From NCBI GenBank assembly GCA_024233495.1, contig JACKPM010000002.1, positions 1 through 64,000 on the forward strand: DNA of 64,000 nt, written 5' to 3'. Positions 7,892-18,300 of this stretch are shown here, piece after piece (the first letter of the stretch is position 1; every line of letters begins with the position of its first letter). The notes beneath the pieces are model-generated. The model was given only the letters and a program-made list of their open reading frames with translations. It did no database searches and was not told the origin of the DNA. Source of the stretch: Chlamydiales bacterium. GTDB lineage: Bacteria > Chlamydiota > Chlamydiia > Chlamydiales > JAAKFR01. The position numbers and the translations under genes are program-made.

Positions 7892-10800
7892 ATGGAAAAG
7901 CGCGAAATCGTCCTTAAAAAGGTTTCGGTCCACAATTTAAAGGGCGTGGACCTCAAGCTCAACACAGGTGAACTCATACTTTTCACCGGCGTGTCGGGAT
8001 CAGGAAAGTCATCGATGGCTTTCGATACTCTTTACGTTGAAGGACAAAGGCGCTATATCGAGTCGCTTTCCACTTTTGCCCGCCGCTTTTTGGGAGACAT
8101 GAGCAAACCCGATGTAGAGTCGGTTTCTGGCCTTTCTCCCACAATTGCGATTGAGCAAAAAAGTGCAGGAAAAAATCCCCGCTCGACTGTTGGGACGATG
8201 ACGGAGATCTATGACTATCTACGCGTCTTCTATGCGCGGGTAGGTAAGCATTTCTGCCCTGTCTCCAATGAGGCGGTGATGCCCCAGAGCAAAGAGCGCA
8301 TCATCAAAAAGATTCAAAAACTCCCAGAAAAGACGAAATTGATCTTCTTGGCACCCTTTGCCAAAGAGAAGAAGGGTGAATTCAAGGAAGAGTTTCAACT
8401 TCTCTTGCGCAAAGGTTATATGCGCGTACGGCTTGATGGACAGTATGTCGATCTTTCGGAAGAGATTTCACTCGATAAAAACCAAACGCACACAATCGAG
8501 GTGGTGTGTGACCGCATCAGCGTGAGTGAAGAGAACCAAAGTCGCATTGCTGAGGCAGTGATGGCTGCTCTTGAGTTGGGCGATGGCATGCTCACTTTGG
8601 TGAATATGAGCACGGATGAGGAGACGCTCTATTCGACACACGCTTACTCTCAAAAGTCAGGACTTTACTATTCATCGCTCGAGCCGCACCACTACTCATT
8701 CAATAGCCCGAGCGGCATGTGCCTGACGTGTCATGGTTTGGGTGAGACGCTCGAATTTGATCTCGACCGTGTGATCGACCCTGAAAAGAGTCTCGAAGAG
8801 GATTGCTGCTCGATTGCAGGCAACTACTACACCGTACGCTTTGGCAACATCTACCGCAACCTTGGAGAGATCTACGGCTTTGATGTTGAGACGCCGTGGA
8901 AGGATTTACCGCAAAAGGCGCAAAAAATCCTTTTGCACGGTGTGCGAAAAAAGTGGACAGCAATGCACTTTGTGCACCCTGAAAAGCGGAACAGTTGGAC
9001 CGAATATGTGCGGTGGCGTGGCTGGCTTTTTGATGCGCGGCAAAAGTATCAAGAGGCAAAGAGCGATAGCTACAAAAAGCGGATGGAGAAGCTCATGACA
9101 AAGCAGCTTTGTCCCGACTGCAAAGGAGCGCGCCTCCTCCCCTACCCTGCGCATACACAAGTTGGGGGAAAAAAGATTTGGGAACTCACAGCAATGACAA
9201 TCGAAGAGTGCTTCCACTTCTTCGAAAAGCTCAAGCTGGATGCGGGCGATCTTCTTGTCGCTGAAGAGCTCATCCGTGAGACGAAAGAGCGGCTCCAATT
9301 TCTCCTTTCCGTAGGCCTTAACTACCTTAACTTAAATCGATCTGCCCCGACACTTTCAGGAGGAGAAGCGCAACGTGTGCGCCTCGCTTCACAAGTGGGA
9401 AATGGGCTTGTGGGCGTCACCTACGTCTTGGATGAACCCTCCATTGGCCTCCATCCACGCGACAACGCCAAACTCATCGCCACACTACAAAATCTGCGCA
9501 ACATGGGCAATACCGTCATCGTCGTCGAGCACGACGAAGAGACGATTTTGGCAGCTGACACTGTTGTCGACTTTGGTCCTGGCCCTGGACGCCTTGGTGG
9601 AGAGATCGTGGTAAACGGCACAGTTGATGACTTGATCAACAGCGATACACTCACAGGTGACTACCTCAGCGGCCGCAAAAAGATTGAAGTGCCCACTGTG
9701 AGACGCAAGGGAGAGCACTTTCTCGAAATCAAAGGAGCGCGCCACCACAACCTACAAAATATCGATGTGAAAATCCCCCTTGGTGTGATGACAGCGATCA
9801 CAGGCGTATCGGGATCGGGCAAAAGCTCACTCATCATTGAGACACTCTTCCCTGCTCTTGCCAACGCGTTGCACCACGCTGAGCACACTGTTGGCAACCA
9901 CGATGCCCTTCTCGGCATCGAACACATTGACAAAGTGATTGCCATCGACCAATCACCTATTGGACGCAATCCCCGCTCCAACCCCGCTACCTATATCAAA
10001 ATCTTTGATGAGATCCGCACACTATTCAGTCAACTCCCTGAGAGTCAATCAAAAGGATTCCTTCCCGGCCGCTTTAGCTTTAATGTGCGCGATGGCTCTT
10101 GCCCTCACTGCTCGGGTATGGGGATGGTGAAAGTGGATATGGACTTTCTGGAAGATCAGTGGGTGGAGTGCGGCTCGTGTTTAAGCAAGCGCTTCGACCA
10201 TGAGACGCTCTCAGTCACCTACAAGGGGAAAAACATCCACGACATCCTTGAGATGACGGTGAACCAAGCTTCAGAGTTTTTTGAGAATATTCCCACGCTC
10301 ATGCGCAAATTGAAGGTGATTCAAGATGTGGGAATGGGCTACATCACACTAGGACAACCCTCTCCCACTCTTTCAGGTGGTGAGGCGCAGCGCATCAAAC
10401 TCGCGCGCGAACTCACCCGCCCTGCAACAGGAGGCACGCTCTATATCCTAGACGAGCCCACGACAGGACTGCACTTCCATGACATCAAGGCGCTTCTTGC
10501 TGTGCTTAACAAATTGGTAGAAAGGGGCAATTCAGTTGTTGTGATCGAGCACAATATCGATGTGATCAAATGTGCCGACTACATCATCGACATTGGGCCT
10601 GAGGCAGGCATCTACGGCGGAAAAGTGGTGGGCAGAGGCACACCTGAAGAAGTGGCTAAACTCAAAACGCCCACCGCTATTGCCCTCACCCAAAAGCACC
10701 AGAAAACGGGGAAAAAAGTGGTGCAAAAGCCGATCACAGAAATCACCATCGAGGGGGCTGAGCAAAACAACCTAAAACACCTCTCGATGACAATTCCGCG

Positions 10801-13336
10801 CAACAAGATGACTGTGTGCACAGGCCCCTCTGGATCGGGAAAGAGCTCACTCGCCTTTGAGACTCTCTATGCTGAGGGGCAACGGCGCTATATCGAATCC
10901 CTCTCTCCCTATGCGCGACAATTTGTCAAGCAGATGCCCAAACCCAAACTCTCTGCAATTGAGGGACTCTCTCCCGCTATCTCCATCGAGCAAAAAGCCT
11001 CTGCAGGCAACCCACGCAGCACTGTGGGCACAATGACAGAAATCTACGACTACCTCCGCCTCCTCTTTGCTACAAAAGGCACTGCGTACTGCCCTGAAAC
11101 GGGTGAAAAGATTCAGAGCATCACGAAGCAAGACATTGTGGAGAAGCTACTCACCTTCCCCGAAGGAGAGCGGCTCACACTTCTCGCCCCCATCGACTTC
11201 AAACACTTCCGTTCGTCCGGCTACTTGCGCGTTCGCCTCAACGGCACCTTCTACGAACTCGACGACGACATCCCCTTCGACCCAAAGCGGAAAAACGACG
11301 TCGCTGTTGTGATCGACCGCCTCAAGGTGGCAGAAAAAAATCGCGCACGCCTCTTTGAGGGAGTAGAGAAGGCAACACACCTCTCCAATGGAAAGATGAT
11401 CGCACAAGTGGGCGACACCGACCACTTCTTTAACCTTGCCTTTGCCGTCGAGAGCACTGGAAAGTCATATCCCCCCATCACACCGCACACCTTCTCTTTC
11501 AACAGCGCAGATGGCATGTGCCCAGACTGCCAAGGACTTGGATATCAATACGGCGCCCATCTTACTGAAAATCCCGATGTGTTGCATCTCTCCTTACAGG
11601 GGTTGCTACGCCGTCTTTGGGTCGACCCTAACTTCCCCCTCCTCACACACTGGATCACAGAAAGCTTCAAAACACCACTTAACAAAAGAAGCGATTTGCC
11701 CCTTCTCATGAATGGAGGCAAGTGGGAAACCATCAAGAAAGGTGTGCGCGTCCGTTTTCGTGGTTTGCAACCGGTACTTGCACTTGCAGGACGCATCGCA
11801 CACCGCGATATCCGCACTCCACTTCTCCCTCTGCTCGATGAAATTGAGTGTCTTGGCTGCAAAGGAGCGCGTATCCATCCTCTCGCACGTAATGTGCGCA
11901 TTGAACAACACTCCATTGCCTCGCTCTGCCAAATTCCTATCGGCAAAGCTCTACAATTCATTGAAGAGCTTAACATCAGTGACAAAGTACTCTTGGACGT
12001 GATGCAACAACTGCTTGGCCGCTTCCGTTTTCTTGTTGAAGTAGGTCTCGACTACCTTGCACTTGATCGGCGTGCTCCCACGCTTAGCAACGGCGAAGCA
12101 CAGCGCATCAAACTTGCAAAGCAGCTCGGAAGTGAGCTGAGAGGGGTTCTCTACGTACTCGACGAACCTACTATTGGTCTCCATCCGCGCGACAATGCTC
12201 GCCTCAACCGCGCACTCAATAAGTTAAAAAATCTTGGAAATACACTCGTTCTTGTAGAGCACGACCCGCTCACAATTCAAGAGGCTGACTACATCTTTGA
12301 CTTTGGACCTGGCGCTGGAGTGCATGGCGGGCACATCACTGCACAAGGCACAATCGAAGAGCTGAAAAAAAATCCAAAAAGCCTTACAGGGCAATACCTC
12401 AGTGGGAAAAAGAAACTCCCCTCCTACACTAAACGGAAACCAAAAGAGTGGCTTGTTGTTGAAAACTGCAACTTACACAACCTAAAAAATGTGACTGCTG
12501 AAATACCTATGGGATGCTTTACCTGTCTCACAGGTGTTTCTGGATCAGGGAAAAGCTCACTCATGGAGGAGATCAGCAAAAAAGTCGACATGAAGCAAAT
12601 CGTGATCGACCAAAACCCCATTGGACAAACAGTGCGGGCTGATGTCGGTACCTATACCGACCTTTTGCCTACACTACGCCCCTTCTTTGCGCAACTTCCT
12701 GCTGCAAAAGCAAAAGGACTCCAACCGCGCAACTTCAGCTATAACCACAAACGAGGGATGTGCTCTCACTGCTACGGCCTTGGCTACAAAAAAGTGGAAA
12801 TGCTCTTCCTTCCCTCCGTGCGTGTGCCGTGTGAGCATTGCAGCGGTTTACGCCTTAACCCTGTCAGTTTGGGTGTAACGTACAAAGGAAAAAACTTTGG
12901 GGAGTTTCTGCAGATCACTGTTGACGAGGCGCGTCACTTTTTTGATGCGATTCCAAAAGCGTGCGCCATCCTTGACACACTTATCTCAATTGGTCTTGGC
13001 TACCTTCAAATTGGGCAAGAAATTGCTTCACTTTCTGGCGGTGAGCAACAGCGCCTTAAAATCTCGCGCGACCTCTCTAAAAGAACACGTGGGAAAGCGC
13101 TCTACTTGCTCGACGAACCTACAACAGGACTCCATCTCGACGACATTTCGAAACTGCTCTATATGATTGAGCAGCTATTGGCACGTGGGCACACACTCCT
13201 TGTGATTGAACACAATACAGACTTCATCGCGCAGTGTGACCATATCATCGAACTCGGCCCAGAAGCTGGAGAAAGAGGTGGAAAAATCATTTCGACAGGA
13301 AAGCCAAAACTAACAAATTATAGCATATTCAATTGA
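7892..13336 (+). CDS. uvrA: Excinuclease ABC subunit A, chlamydial double-length form (four ABC cassettes)
   Basis: UvrA recognises damaged DNA for UvrBC excision repair. Ordinary UvrA is ~940 aa with two ABC cassettes. This product is 1814 aa and is a head-to-tail double: Walker A motifs lie at residues ~33, ~638, ~978 and ~1548 (GVSGSGKS three times, GPSGSGKS once). The four ABC signatures are LSGGEAQR, LSGGEAQR, LSNGEAQR and LSGGEQQR. CXXC zinc-binding pairs (CLTCHG/CPDCKG, CPHCSG/CGSC, CPDCQG/CLGCKG, CSHCYG/CEHCSG) recur in each half. Such double UvrA is a known feature of Chlamydia. ATG 7892 starts directly at the conserved N-terminus; the longer frame from 7817 overlaps pyk. The third signature has Asn for the usual second Gly, which may weaken ATP hydrolysis at one composite site. 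Confidence 0.96.
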   Translation: MEKREIVLKKVSVHNLKGVDLKLNTGELILFTGVSGSGKSSMAFDTLYVEGQRRYIESLSTFARRFLGDMSKPDVESVSGLSPTIAIEQKSAGKNPRSTVGTMTEIYDYLRVFYARVGKHFCPVSNEAVMPQSKERIIKKIQKLPEKTKLIFLAPFAKEKKGEFKEEFQLLLRKGYMRVRLDGQYVDLSEEISLDKNQTHTIEVVCDRISVSEENQSRIAEAVMAALELGDGMLTLVNMSTDEETLYSTHAYSQKSGLYYSSLEPHHYSFNSPSGMCLTCHGLGETLEFDLDRVIDPEKSLEEDCCSIAGNYYTVRFGNIYRNLGEIYGFDVETPWKDLPQKAQKILLHGVRKKWTAMHFVHPEKRNSWTEYVRWRGWLFDARQKYQEAKSDSYKKRMEKLMTKQLCPDCKGARLLPYPAHTQVGGKKIWELTAMTIEECFHFFEKLKLDAGDLLVAEELIRETKERLQFLLSVGLNYLNLNRSAPTLSGGEAQRVRLASQVGNGLVGVTYVLDEPSIGLHPRDNAKLIATLQNLRNMGNTVIVVEHDEETILAADTVVDFGPGPGRLGGEIVVNGTVDDLINSDTLTGDYLSGRKKIEVPTVRRKGEHFLEIKGARHHNLQNIDVKIPLGVMTAITGVSGSGKSSLIIETLFPALANALHHAEHTVGNHDALLGIEHIDKVIAIDQSPIGRNPRSNPATYIKIFDEIRTLFSQLPESQSKGFLPGRFSFNVRDGSCPHCSGMGMVKVDMDFLEDQWVECGSCLSKRFDHETLSVTYKGKNIHDILEMTVNQASEFFENIPTLMRKLKVIQDVGMGYITLGQPSPTLSGGEAQRIKLARELTRPATGGTLYILDEPTTGLHFHDIKALLAVLNKLVERGNSVVVIEHNIDVIKCADYIIDIGPEAGIYGGKVVGRGTPEEVAKLKTPTAIALTQKHQKTGKKVVQKPITEITIEGAEQNNLKHLSMTIPRNKMTVCTGPSGSGKSSLAFETLYAEGQRRYIESLSPYARQFVKQMPKPKLSAIEGLSPAISIEQKASAGNPRSTVGTMTEIYDYLRLLFATKGTAYCPETGEKIQSITKQDIVEKLLTFPEGERLTLLAPIDFKHFRSSGYLRVRLNGTFYELDDDIPFDPKRKNDVAVVIDRLKVAEKNRARLFEGVEKATHLSNGKMIAQVGDTDHFFNLAFAVESTGKSYPPITPHTFSFNSADGMCPDCQGLGYQYGAHLTENPDVLHLSLQGLLRRLWVDPNFPLLTHWITESFKTPLNKRSDLPLLMNGGKWETIKKGVRVRFRGLQPVLALAGRIAHRDIRTPLLPLLDEIECLGCKGARIHPLARNVRIEQHSIASLCQIPIGKALQFIEELNISDKVLLDVMQQLLGRFRFLVEVGLDYLALDRRAPTLSNGEAQRIKLAKQLGSELRGVLYVLDEPTIGLHPRDNARLNRALNKLKNLGNTLVLVEHDPLTIQEADYIFDFGPGAGVHGGHITAQGTIEELKKNPKSLTGQYLSGKKKLPSYTKRKPKEWLVVENCNLHNLKNVTAEIPMGCFTCLTGVSGSGKSSLMEEISKKVDMKQIVIDQNPIGQTVRADVGTYTDLLPTLRPFFAQLPAAKAKGLQPRNFSYNHKRGMCSHCYGLGYKKVEMLFLPSVRVPCEHCSGLRLNPVSLGVTYKGKNFGEFLQITVDEARHFFDAIPKACAILDTLISIGLGYLQIGQEIASLSGGEQQRLKISRDLSKRTRGKALYLLDEPTTGLHLDDISKLLYMIEQLLARGHTLLVIEHNTDFIAQCDHIIELGPEAGERGGKIISTGKPKLTNYSIFN

Positions 13337-13351
13337 ACATTTTACATATTC

Positions 13352-13514
13352 GATGGTGTCGTCAAATTTTCTCCTTTGTGAGGCGAGAGATTTTCTAGGC
13401 AAAATGCGCAATCGAAAGTGAAGGGAGTAGCCAAAGCGCTACTTCCGAGGTTGCGAGGGCGCATTTTGGCAGAAAAGATCCGGCTGACAAAGGAGAAAAT
13501 TTGACGACACCATC
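13352..13514. repeat. Palindromic repeat family A, single copy
   Basis: About 163 bp with ~28-base perfect inverted ends (GATGGTGTCGTCAAATTTTC ... GAAAATTTGACGACACCATC) and a conserved interior (GGGAGTAGCCAAAGCGCTAC, GTTGCGAGGGCGCATTTTGG). The right flank is TA; the left flank (TCG) has lost it. It lies just downstream of uvrA and may end its transcript. It is non-coding; antisense ORFs across it are products of the repeat. Confidence 0.9.
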
Positions 13515-13585
13515 TAAACACATAGTCGATGGTTTCAGAAGGGGTAGGGAATTTAGAAAGTAGAGATTTCACCTTGGATTTGAAA

Positions 13586-13746
13586 TATAGTCAAATCGGT
13601 TGAAAATTTTACAAATTCGTGCCAGATGGCAAAGCCAAAGTAAGCGCAGAGTTCGACTTAGACCATTATGGTCTATGAGAACGAGCGCGATCATTGGTAA
13701 AGCAACATGGTATGGATTTGTAAAATTAGCAACAAATTTGACTATA
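13586..13746. repeat. Palindromic repeat family B, copy 1
   Basis: About 161 bp starting TATAGTCAAATCGGTTGAAA and ending in ...TTTGACTATA; the right arm has diverged. The interior holds GCCAGATGGCAAAGCCAAAG and TTCGACTTAGACCATTATGG. Two further copies lie at 51676 and 61768. It fills the gap between repeat A and the zinc-finger gene. Confidence 0.85.
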
Positions 13747-13786
13747 AACGTCAGATGGCTGGGACAATGGACATCTGTTGAAAGTG

Positions 13787-15001
13787 TTAGATGTCAACCC
13801 TTTTCGTGAAATCGCCCTTTATTTCTTCACCCCTCCCTCCGCTCGAATACATTGAAACATTACCTATCCTTTGAATTAGTTCATCCTTACGATTTCCACA
13901 TAGTAGATCGAGTATAGCCTTACTAGGCATTTCACTAAAAAGATAGAACACAGTAGACTCAACGACAGAAGTTGTCACGTCCACTAATTTTGCACCAACT
14001 CTATAGCATTCCCCTGTGGATGACGCATGAAATCTCCTAAGGTGATTACGGAGAGTAGAGAATCTAGAGAAAGGCTGTACACGCTCACCATTTTTAGCAC
14101 AATCTCCGCATATATTGAGTATTTGTCCACATCCATGCACCGGAAAATGCTGATGAAAATCATCAATGGGAATAGTACTTTCCTCGTTTTTGCAAACTCT
14201 GTGCCAGCAGCGGATCCTACCGTCGTGACGAGCCCTTGAATGATCTCTCATGACCTCCCAAGAACCAAGTGCCTCAGGTGGATTACATTGTATGCAGACA
14301 GCTTTCCTACAGAAGGATCTTCTGCGTTCTTTCCGGCCTAAGGCCTTTGCCTCCGCCCATTCTTTAACTGCTTTTAGACATGGCTCCCAGTTATCTTCCT
14401 CATCTACTTGTCCAGGTTTTTGTGCAGGAAAAAAATCGGAGGAGATAACGGAGGAAGCATCATCTTCAGAATCTGCATCTTCAGCAGGTAAGGGGGAAGG
14501 CGGTGCCTGTGGCAATGGAGGAGGGGCTGGAGGGTGCAGTGCAGGTGGAGGTGTAGGAGATTCAGCAGGTGAGGAGGAGGGCGGTGCCTGCTGCAATTCA
14601 GGAGAGGCTGCGGAAAACGATACAGACGCTATAGCTCTAGCTCTTTCGAGGACATTCGATGCCGGCGGCAATTGAAGAGGGGCTGGAGGGAGCTGTCCAG
14701 GTCGAGGCATAAGAGAAGGCTGTCCATACGGCTGCAACATATGCATGGGCACCATCAGTCCAGGTCCAGCCATAACCCAATACACTTGTGATGGATCATC
14801 TGCAGATTGGTGCGTAGCCGGTCCATAGGGCCATGAAGCAGGGGCTGCAGGGGGCAGGAGAGATCGAGAGGCAAGAATCTGTTGTGCTAGATAATTAACC
14901 TCAGTAAAATTAGGATTTTGATTACCGCCTGTGCCTGTATGAGAAGAGACTAATCCGGGTGGCAGCTGTCCGTGGATTAAACTTTGGGATGGATTTGCCA
15001 T
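13787..15001 (-). CDS. Proline-rich protein with C2H2-type zinc-finger-like motifs, candidate effector
   Basis: 404 aa from ATG at 15001 (a TTG 36 bases upstream is possible; neither has a clear ribosome-binding site). Residues ~1-180 are low-complexity and rich in Pro/Ala/Ser/Gln, with long runs of PPAP-type sequence, then an acidic patch (EDADSEDDASS). The C-terminal half is Cys/His-rich: CIQC followed by H-x4-H (DHSRARH), CWHRVC followed by HQHFPVH, and CGDC followed after 16 residues by H-x4-H (HLRRFH). These match the C-x2-C...H-x3-5-H pattern of eukaryotic C2H2 fingers and are rare in bacteria. The gene lies beside and divergent from the HECT locus. I infer a secreted host-directed protein, perhaps DNA-, RNA- or protein-binding in the host cell. 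No family is assigned. Confidence 0.7.
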   Translation of the reverse strand: MANPSQSLIHGQLPPGLVSSHTGTGGNQNPNFTEVNYLAQQILASRSLLPPAAPASWPYGPATHQSADDPSQVYWVMAGPGLMVPMHMLQPYGQPSLMPRPGQLPPAPLQLPPASNVLERARAIASVSFSAASPELQQAPPSSSPAESPTPPPALHPPAPPPLPQAPPSPLPAEDADSEDDASSVISSDFFPAQKPGQVDEEDNWEPCLKAVKEWAEAKALGRKERRRSFCRKAVCIQCNPPEALGSWEVMRDHSRARHDGRIRCWHRVCKNEESTIPIDDFHQHFPVHGCGQILNICGDCAKNGERVQPFSRFSTLRNHLRRFHASSTGECYRVGAKLVDVTTSVVESTVFYLFSEMPSKAILDLLCGNRKDELIQRIGNVSMYSSGGRGEEIKGDFTKRVDI

Positions 15002-15085
15002 ACCCTTAATTTTTTCTAAATAATGAGTTTTTTGCAATCACGAAAAAGAGACACTTGGAAAATAGACTCTCTTTGATAATGACGA

Positions 15086-15252
15086 GGCTGTGTTTCCAAA
15101 GTCCGAGCGCAATAAGAACTTTTGCTCCTTAAACTAGCGTAGCCAGTCAAAAACTTGAGGTTAAGGTGGCCAGGGCTATGCTCTGGCCGCCTTCACCGCC
15201 ATCGTAGAAGAGAAAAAGACTCAATTCACTCTCGGAATCTGGAAACACAGCC
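15086..15252. repeat. Palindromic repeat family C, full copy
   Basis: About 167 bp with inverted ends GGCTGTGTTTCCAAAGTCCG and its near-complement ending GGAAACACAGCC. The interior contains GGCCAGGGCTATGCTCTGGCC, itself a hairpin. It sits between the divergent zinc-finger and HECT genes. Partial copies lie at 63137-63236. Confidence 0.8.
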
Positions 15253-15326
15253 GATTCAGATAAGTTCGAAAAGATCCTAAGGAGTAAATTGCAACAAATC
15301 TTAATTAAACTTTCAATTAACTCCCG

Positions 15327-15356
15327 TTGTTGTATATTTACAATTTACACTATAAT
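15327..15356 (+). promoter_or_regulatory. Promoter of the HECT operon
   Basis: TTGTTG (15327-15332), 18-base spacer, perfect TATAAT (15351-15356). Only six bases separate the -10 from the ATG at 15363, so the transcript should start at or next to the start codon. The upstream 70 bases are AT-rich. Confidence 0.65.
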
Positions 15357-15362
15357 ACAGAA

Positions 15363-18300
15363 ATGGCCAGAATTCATCCCGTAGACTCTAACCAGGGAGG
15401 GGAAGAGCAACGGAGAGCCGTCCATCAGCAGAGAGTGCAGAACCAAGGACGGAGCTACCAAGTTAACCCTCCAGAAACTCAAACTATTGAGCGAGTTGCT
15501 TTTAGCACGATTGAGATGTTTCGCTCACTTTGGACTGCTTTCATTGGGAAGTGGTTTAGAGGAACGGGGAAAGATATTCGCCGCACCCTTCTTGGGAGTA
15601 CACATAACGCTCAGCTCGCTCAGAAATTCTATGAGACTGAAGCTGAACTGAATCAATGCACCTCCGTTCAACGCCTTTCTATCTTACGGCTAGTTGAACG
15701 TTATGTACCTAAAGAACACCGCTCTACAACTCTTATCAAACAGCTATGCGCGCAGCCAGATGCTCGGGCACGCGTAGCAACCATTCGTGAATACCTAGCA
15801 GCAAGAAGAGAAGAGCTTCTTGCCCCCCCTGTTAGAGAGGAAGGGGCTGATGCTCACGTTTCTGAAACAGCTAGACAGTATTTTCCTGCACCAGCAGCTT
15901 TAGGGTTTCATGACTTTAGATTGTCAGATGAGTGTTGCGCTGCACTTGATGGTCATCCAGAAGCTCAGAGCATTGCAGATCAAATTCTTCTATTTCGCAT
16001 TCCTTCATACGCTCAGTCTTTGTTTGCTTCTATGCTTAAGCGTTTTCCCACGCAAGAGCGCGGTCATTTAGTAGAACAAGTGCTTGCCCTATATGGCCCA
16101 CAAGTGAGCACTCTGGAATTAGCGGCTATTATATCAACTCCAGAAGAGAGAAGAGCTTGGGTTCTTCAAATGGCAAAAAATCTTGGTAAAAGGGTCTATG
16201 AGGATACTGCGCGTGTTATCACATTTTTATCTGCCGTTGAACCTCAGCATCAAGCTGCAATAGAAAACCTTTTTCAAGGCTGCATTTTGGATGAGCGCTT
16301 CCTACGTGAGCATATGCAGACTCATACAACAGATGGAGAACGGAGAGCTTTTGTACACCGCCATGCCCCCATTTTCTCAGCCCTTACCCACTTTGATATT
16401 CCGGTTGGTGACCGCACGGCAATTTTCAACGCTGTGCGAGAGCTTCGCAAATTTTCTACAGAAGATTTGGCTGCAGTTCCTTTAGCAAGCTTTCTGTTTA
16501 CCCCCTCAATGTCATTTCGAGATCAGCTAGAACTTTGCCGTTCCCTTCAGCAAATCCCCAAAGATTCAAGAGAAGAGGTGATCGCTCGCTATAAAGAGCT
16601 ACCAGCCAAATTGCGCTTTCCCGAAATGATACGCGTCTTCAAAGCGATTCCAAACAAAGCAGAGTTCGACAACTTCCTTGAGTTTGTGCAAGCGCACTAC
16701 GAAAGAGAGATCATCCCTGCAGCTGTTGTCGCGCTAGCAACTATACCAAGCGAGAGGCGAGAAAGCTCATTTGAGCTCCTCCAGAGATTTGATCTAGACA
16801 CCTTTAAGAAAACTCCATCACTTGCCTTTGTACTCACTAACTCACCTGAACTTGTGGAAGACCTGATGCAGATTCTACCTCGTCTTGGAGGGGATGCCAA
16901 CCGTTGCCTTCAATATCTCCTGCACACGAATTTATCCTTTCGCGCCCCTTTTATCAAAGCTTTCACAGCCCTTCGCTCTTCCAACTTAACTCTCGAATGC
17001 TTCCAGGCTATACAAAAATATCGAGGTGTTCCTGAGCTAATACAACATCTACAAAGTTTCCAAGTGACAAACACTCCAGAAGAGCTCATAGAAACTCTCA
17101 GAACATTTGAAAAATTTCACCCGGATCATATTGCTGCACTCCCCTATGCAGAGAGAGTCTTCGATCCGCATATGTCAATGACATGGCGCTTCCAGATTGT
17201 TCAAGCATTCGCTTTGACACCGGAGGCTAACCGCGTTTCACTTGCTGCTTTTTTAAGTCGCGAACCCGTCGAATTGCGCTCACCACAGATTGTGAGACAA
17301 CTAGCGCACGCAACAACCGATGAAAGCAGAGAAGGACTCATTGCACGCACGCGAATAAGAGCTATTCGTAGTCGCTACACCGAATACCTAAAAAGGCGAA
17401 GTCCTATCACAACGATGAGAGTGAGGCAAGAGGGTGAAGCGCTCCCTCAAATACGACCATTTATTGCCCACGGACTCGATGTGCAACTGCGCGTTTTATA
17501 TGAAGGACAGCCTGGGGTCGATGCTGGTGGCCTTTCACAAGAGTTCTTCCAAAAAGCAGGGCATGAAATTCCCATCTTTTTTGAACATCTGCTCGAACGG
17601 AAGGATGATGGACTTTACATCAAGGTTTTCTCAGGAGATGGTGCGGAAGATGCTGTTTTCTTAGGGCGTATGCTCTTCCATATGGTGAGCTCAGGGGCGG
17701 TGATGCCTGAAGACTTCTCACAAGAGCTTTTCAACGAGGTTGCTGCTATACCAAGAGAGCTTTTTACTCTTCCTTCTGCAAGTCATGACCTCTCGCAGAG
17801 GTCATCCTTGGACACTGTTATAGAGCGCTACAAGCAGCTCTATGCGCATGACAACCGAAATCAATCTGTTGTTGACGAAGCGTATATCCGCGCTACTTTT
17901 ATGCCTGAAGATGATGCTGAACTTAAAGACTCTCTTCTAGACGCGATTCGTGCAAAAGAGCTTAAGTTTCAATTCGCAAAAGGGCTCTCTGCAGATGGTA
18001 ATGTACCAATTGACCCTATTGTGCGCGAAATGGTGCGCACACCGAAAGACTTGAGACCTATTCTCCTCGATTTTGAGAACAATTGGGATTTCAGTGAAGC
18101 GAAGGGAGATATTTCCTTACAACAAGAGTTTTTCCGCCGTTGGGTACAAGAGGCAACCCCTGAGCAACTTAAGAAGTTTCTAGGAGCGCTTTCTGGCTTA
18201 GACACACTCCCTCCTGGGAAGAAAGTCAAAATCAAAAACCTACATAGAGAAGATGAGCCCTACTTTTTCTTCATGCATACTTGCTTTTATCAACTCGATC

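Noticed and set aside
7892..13336. Double UvrA as a novel fusion
   Set aside because: Double-length UvrA is already known in Chlamydia; it is a marker of the group, so only the odd third signature is reported.
14250..14675. Plus-strand Gly/Ser-rich ORF opposite the zinc-finger gene
   Set aside because: It is the antisense of the proline-rich region; codon bias of a GC-rich low-complexity stretch keeps it open.
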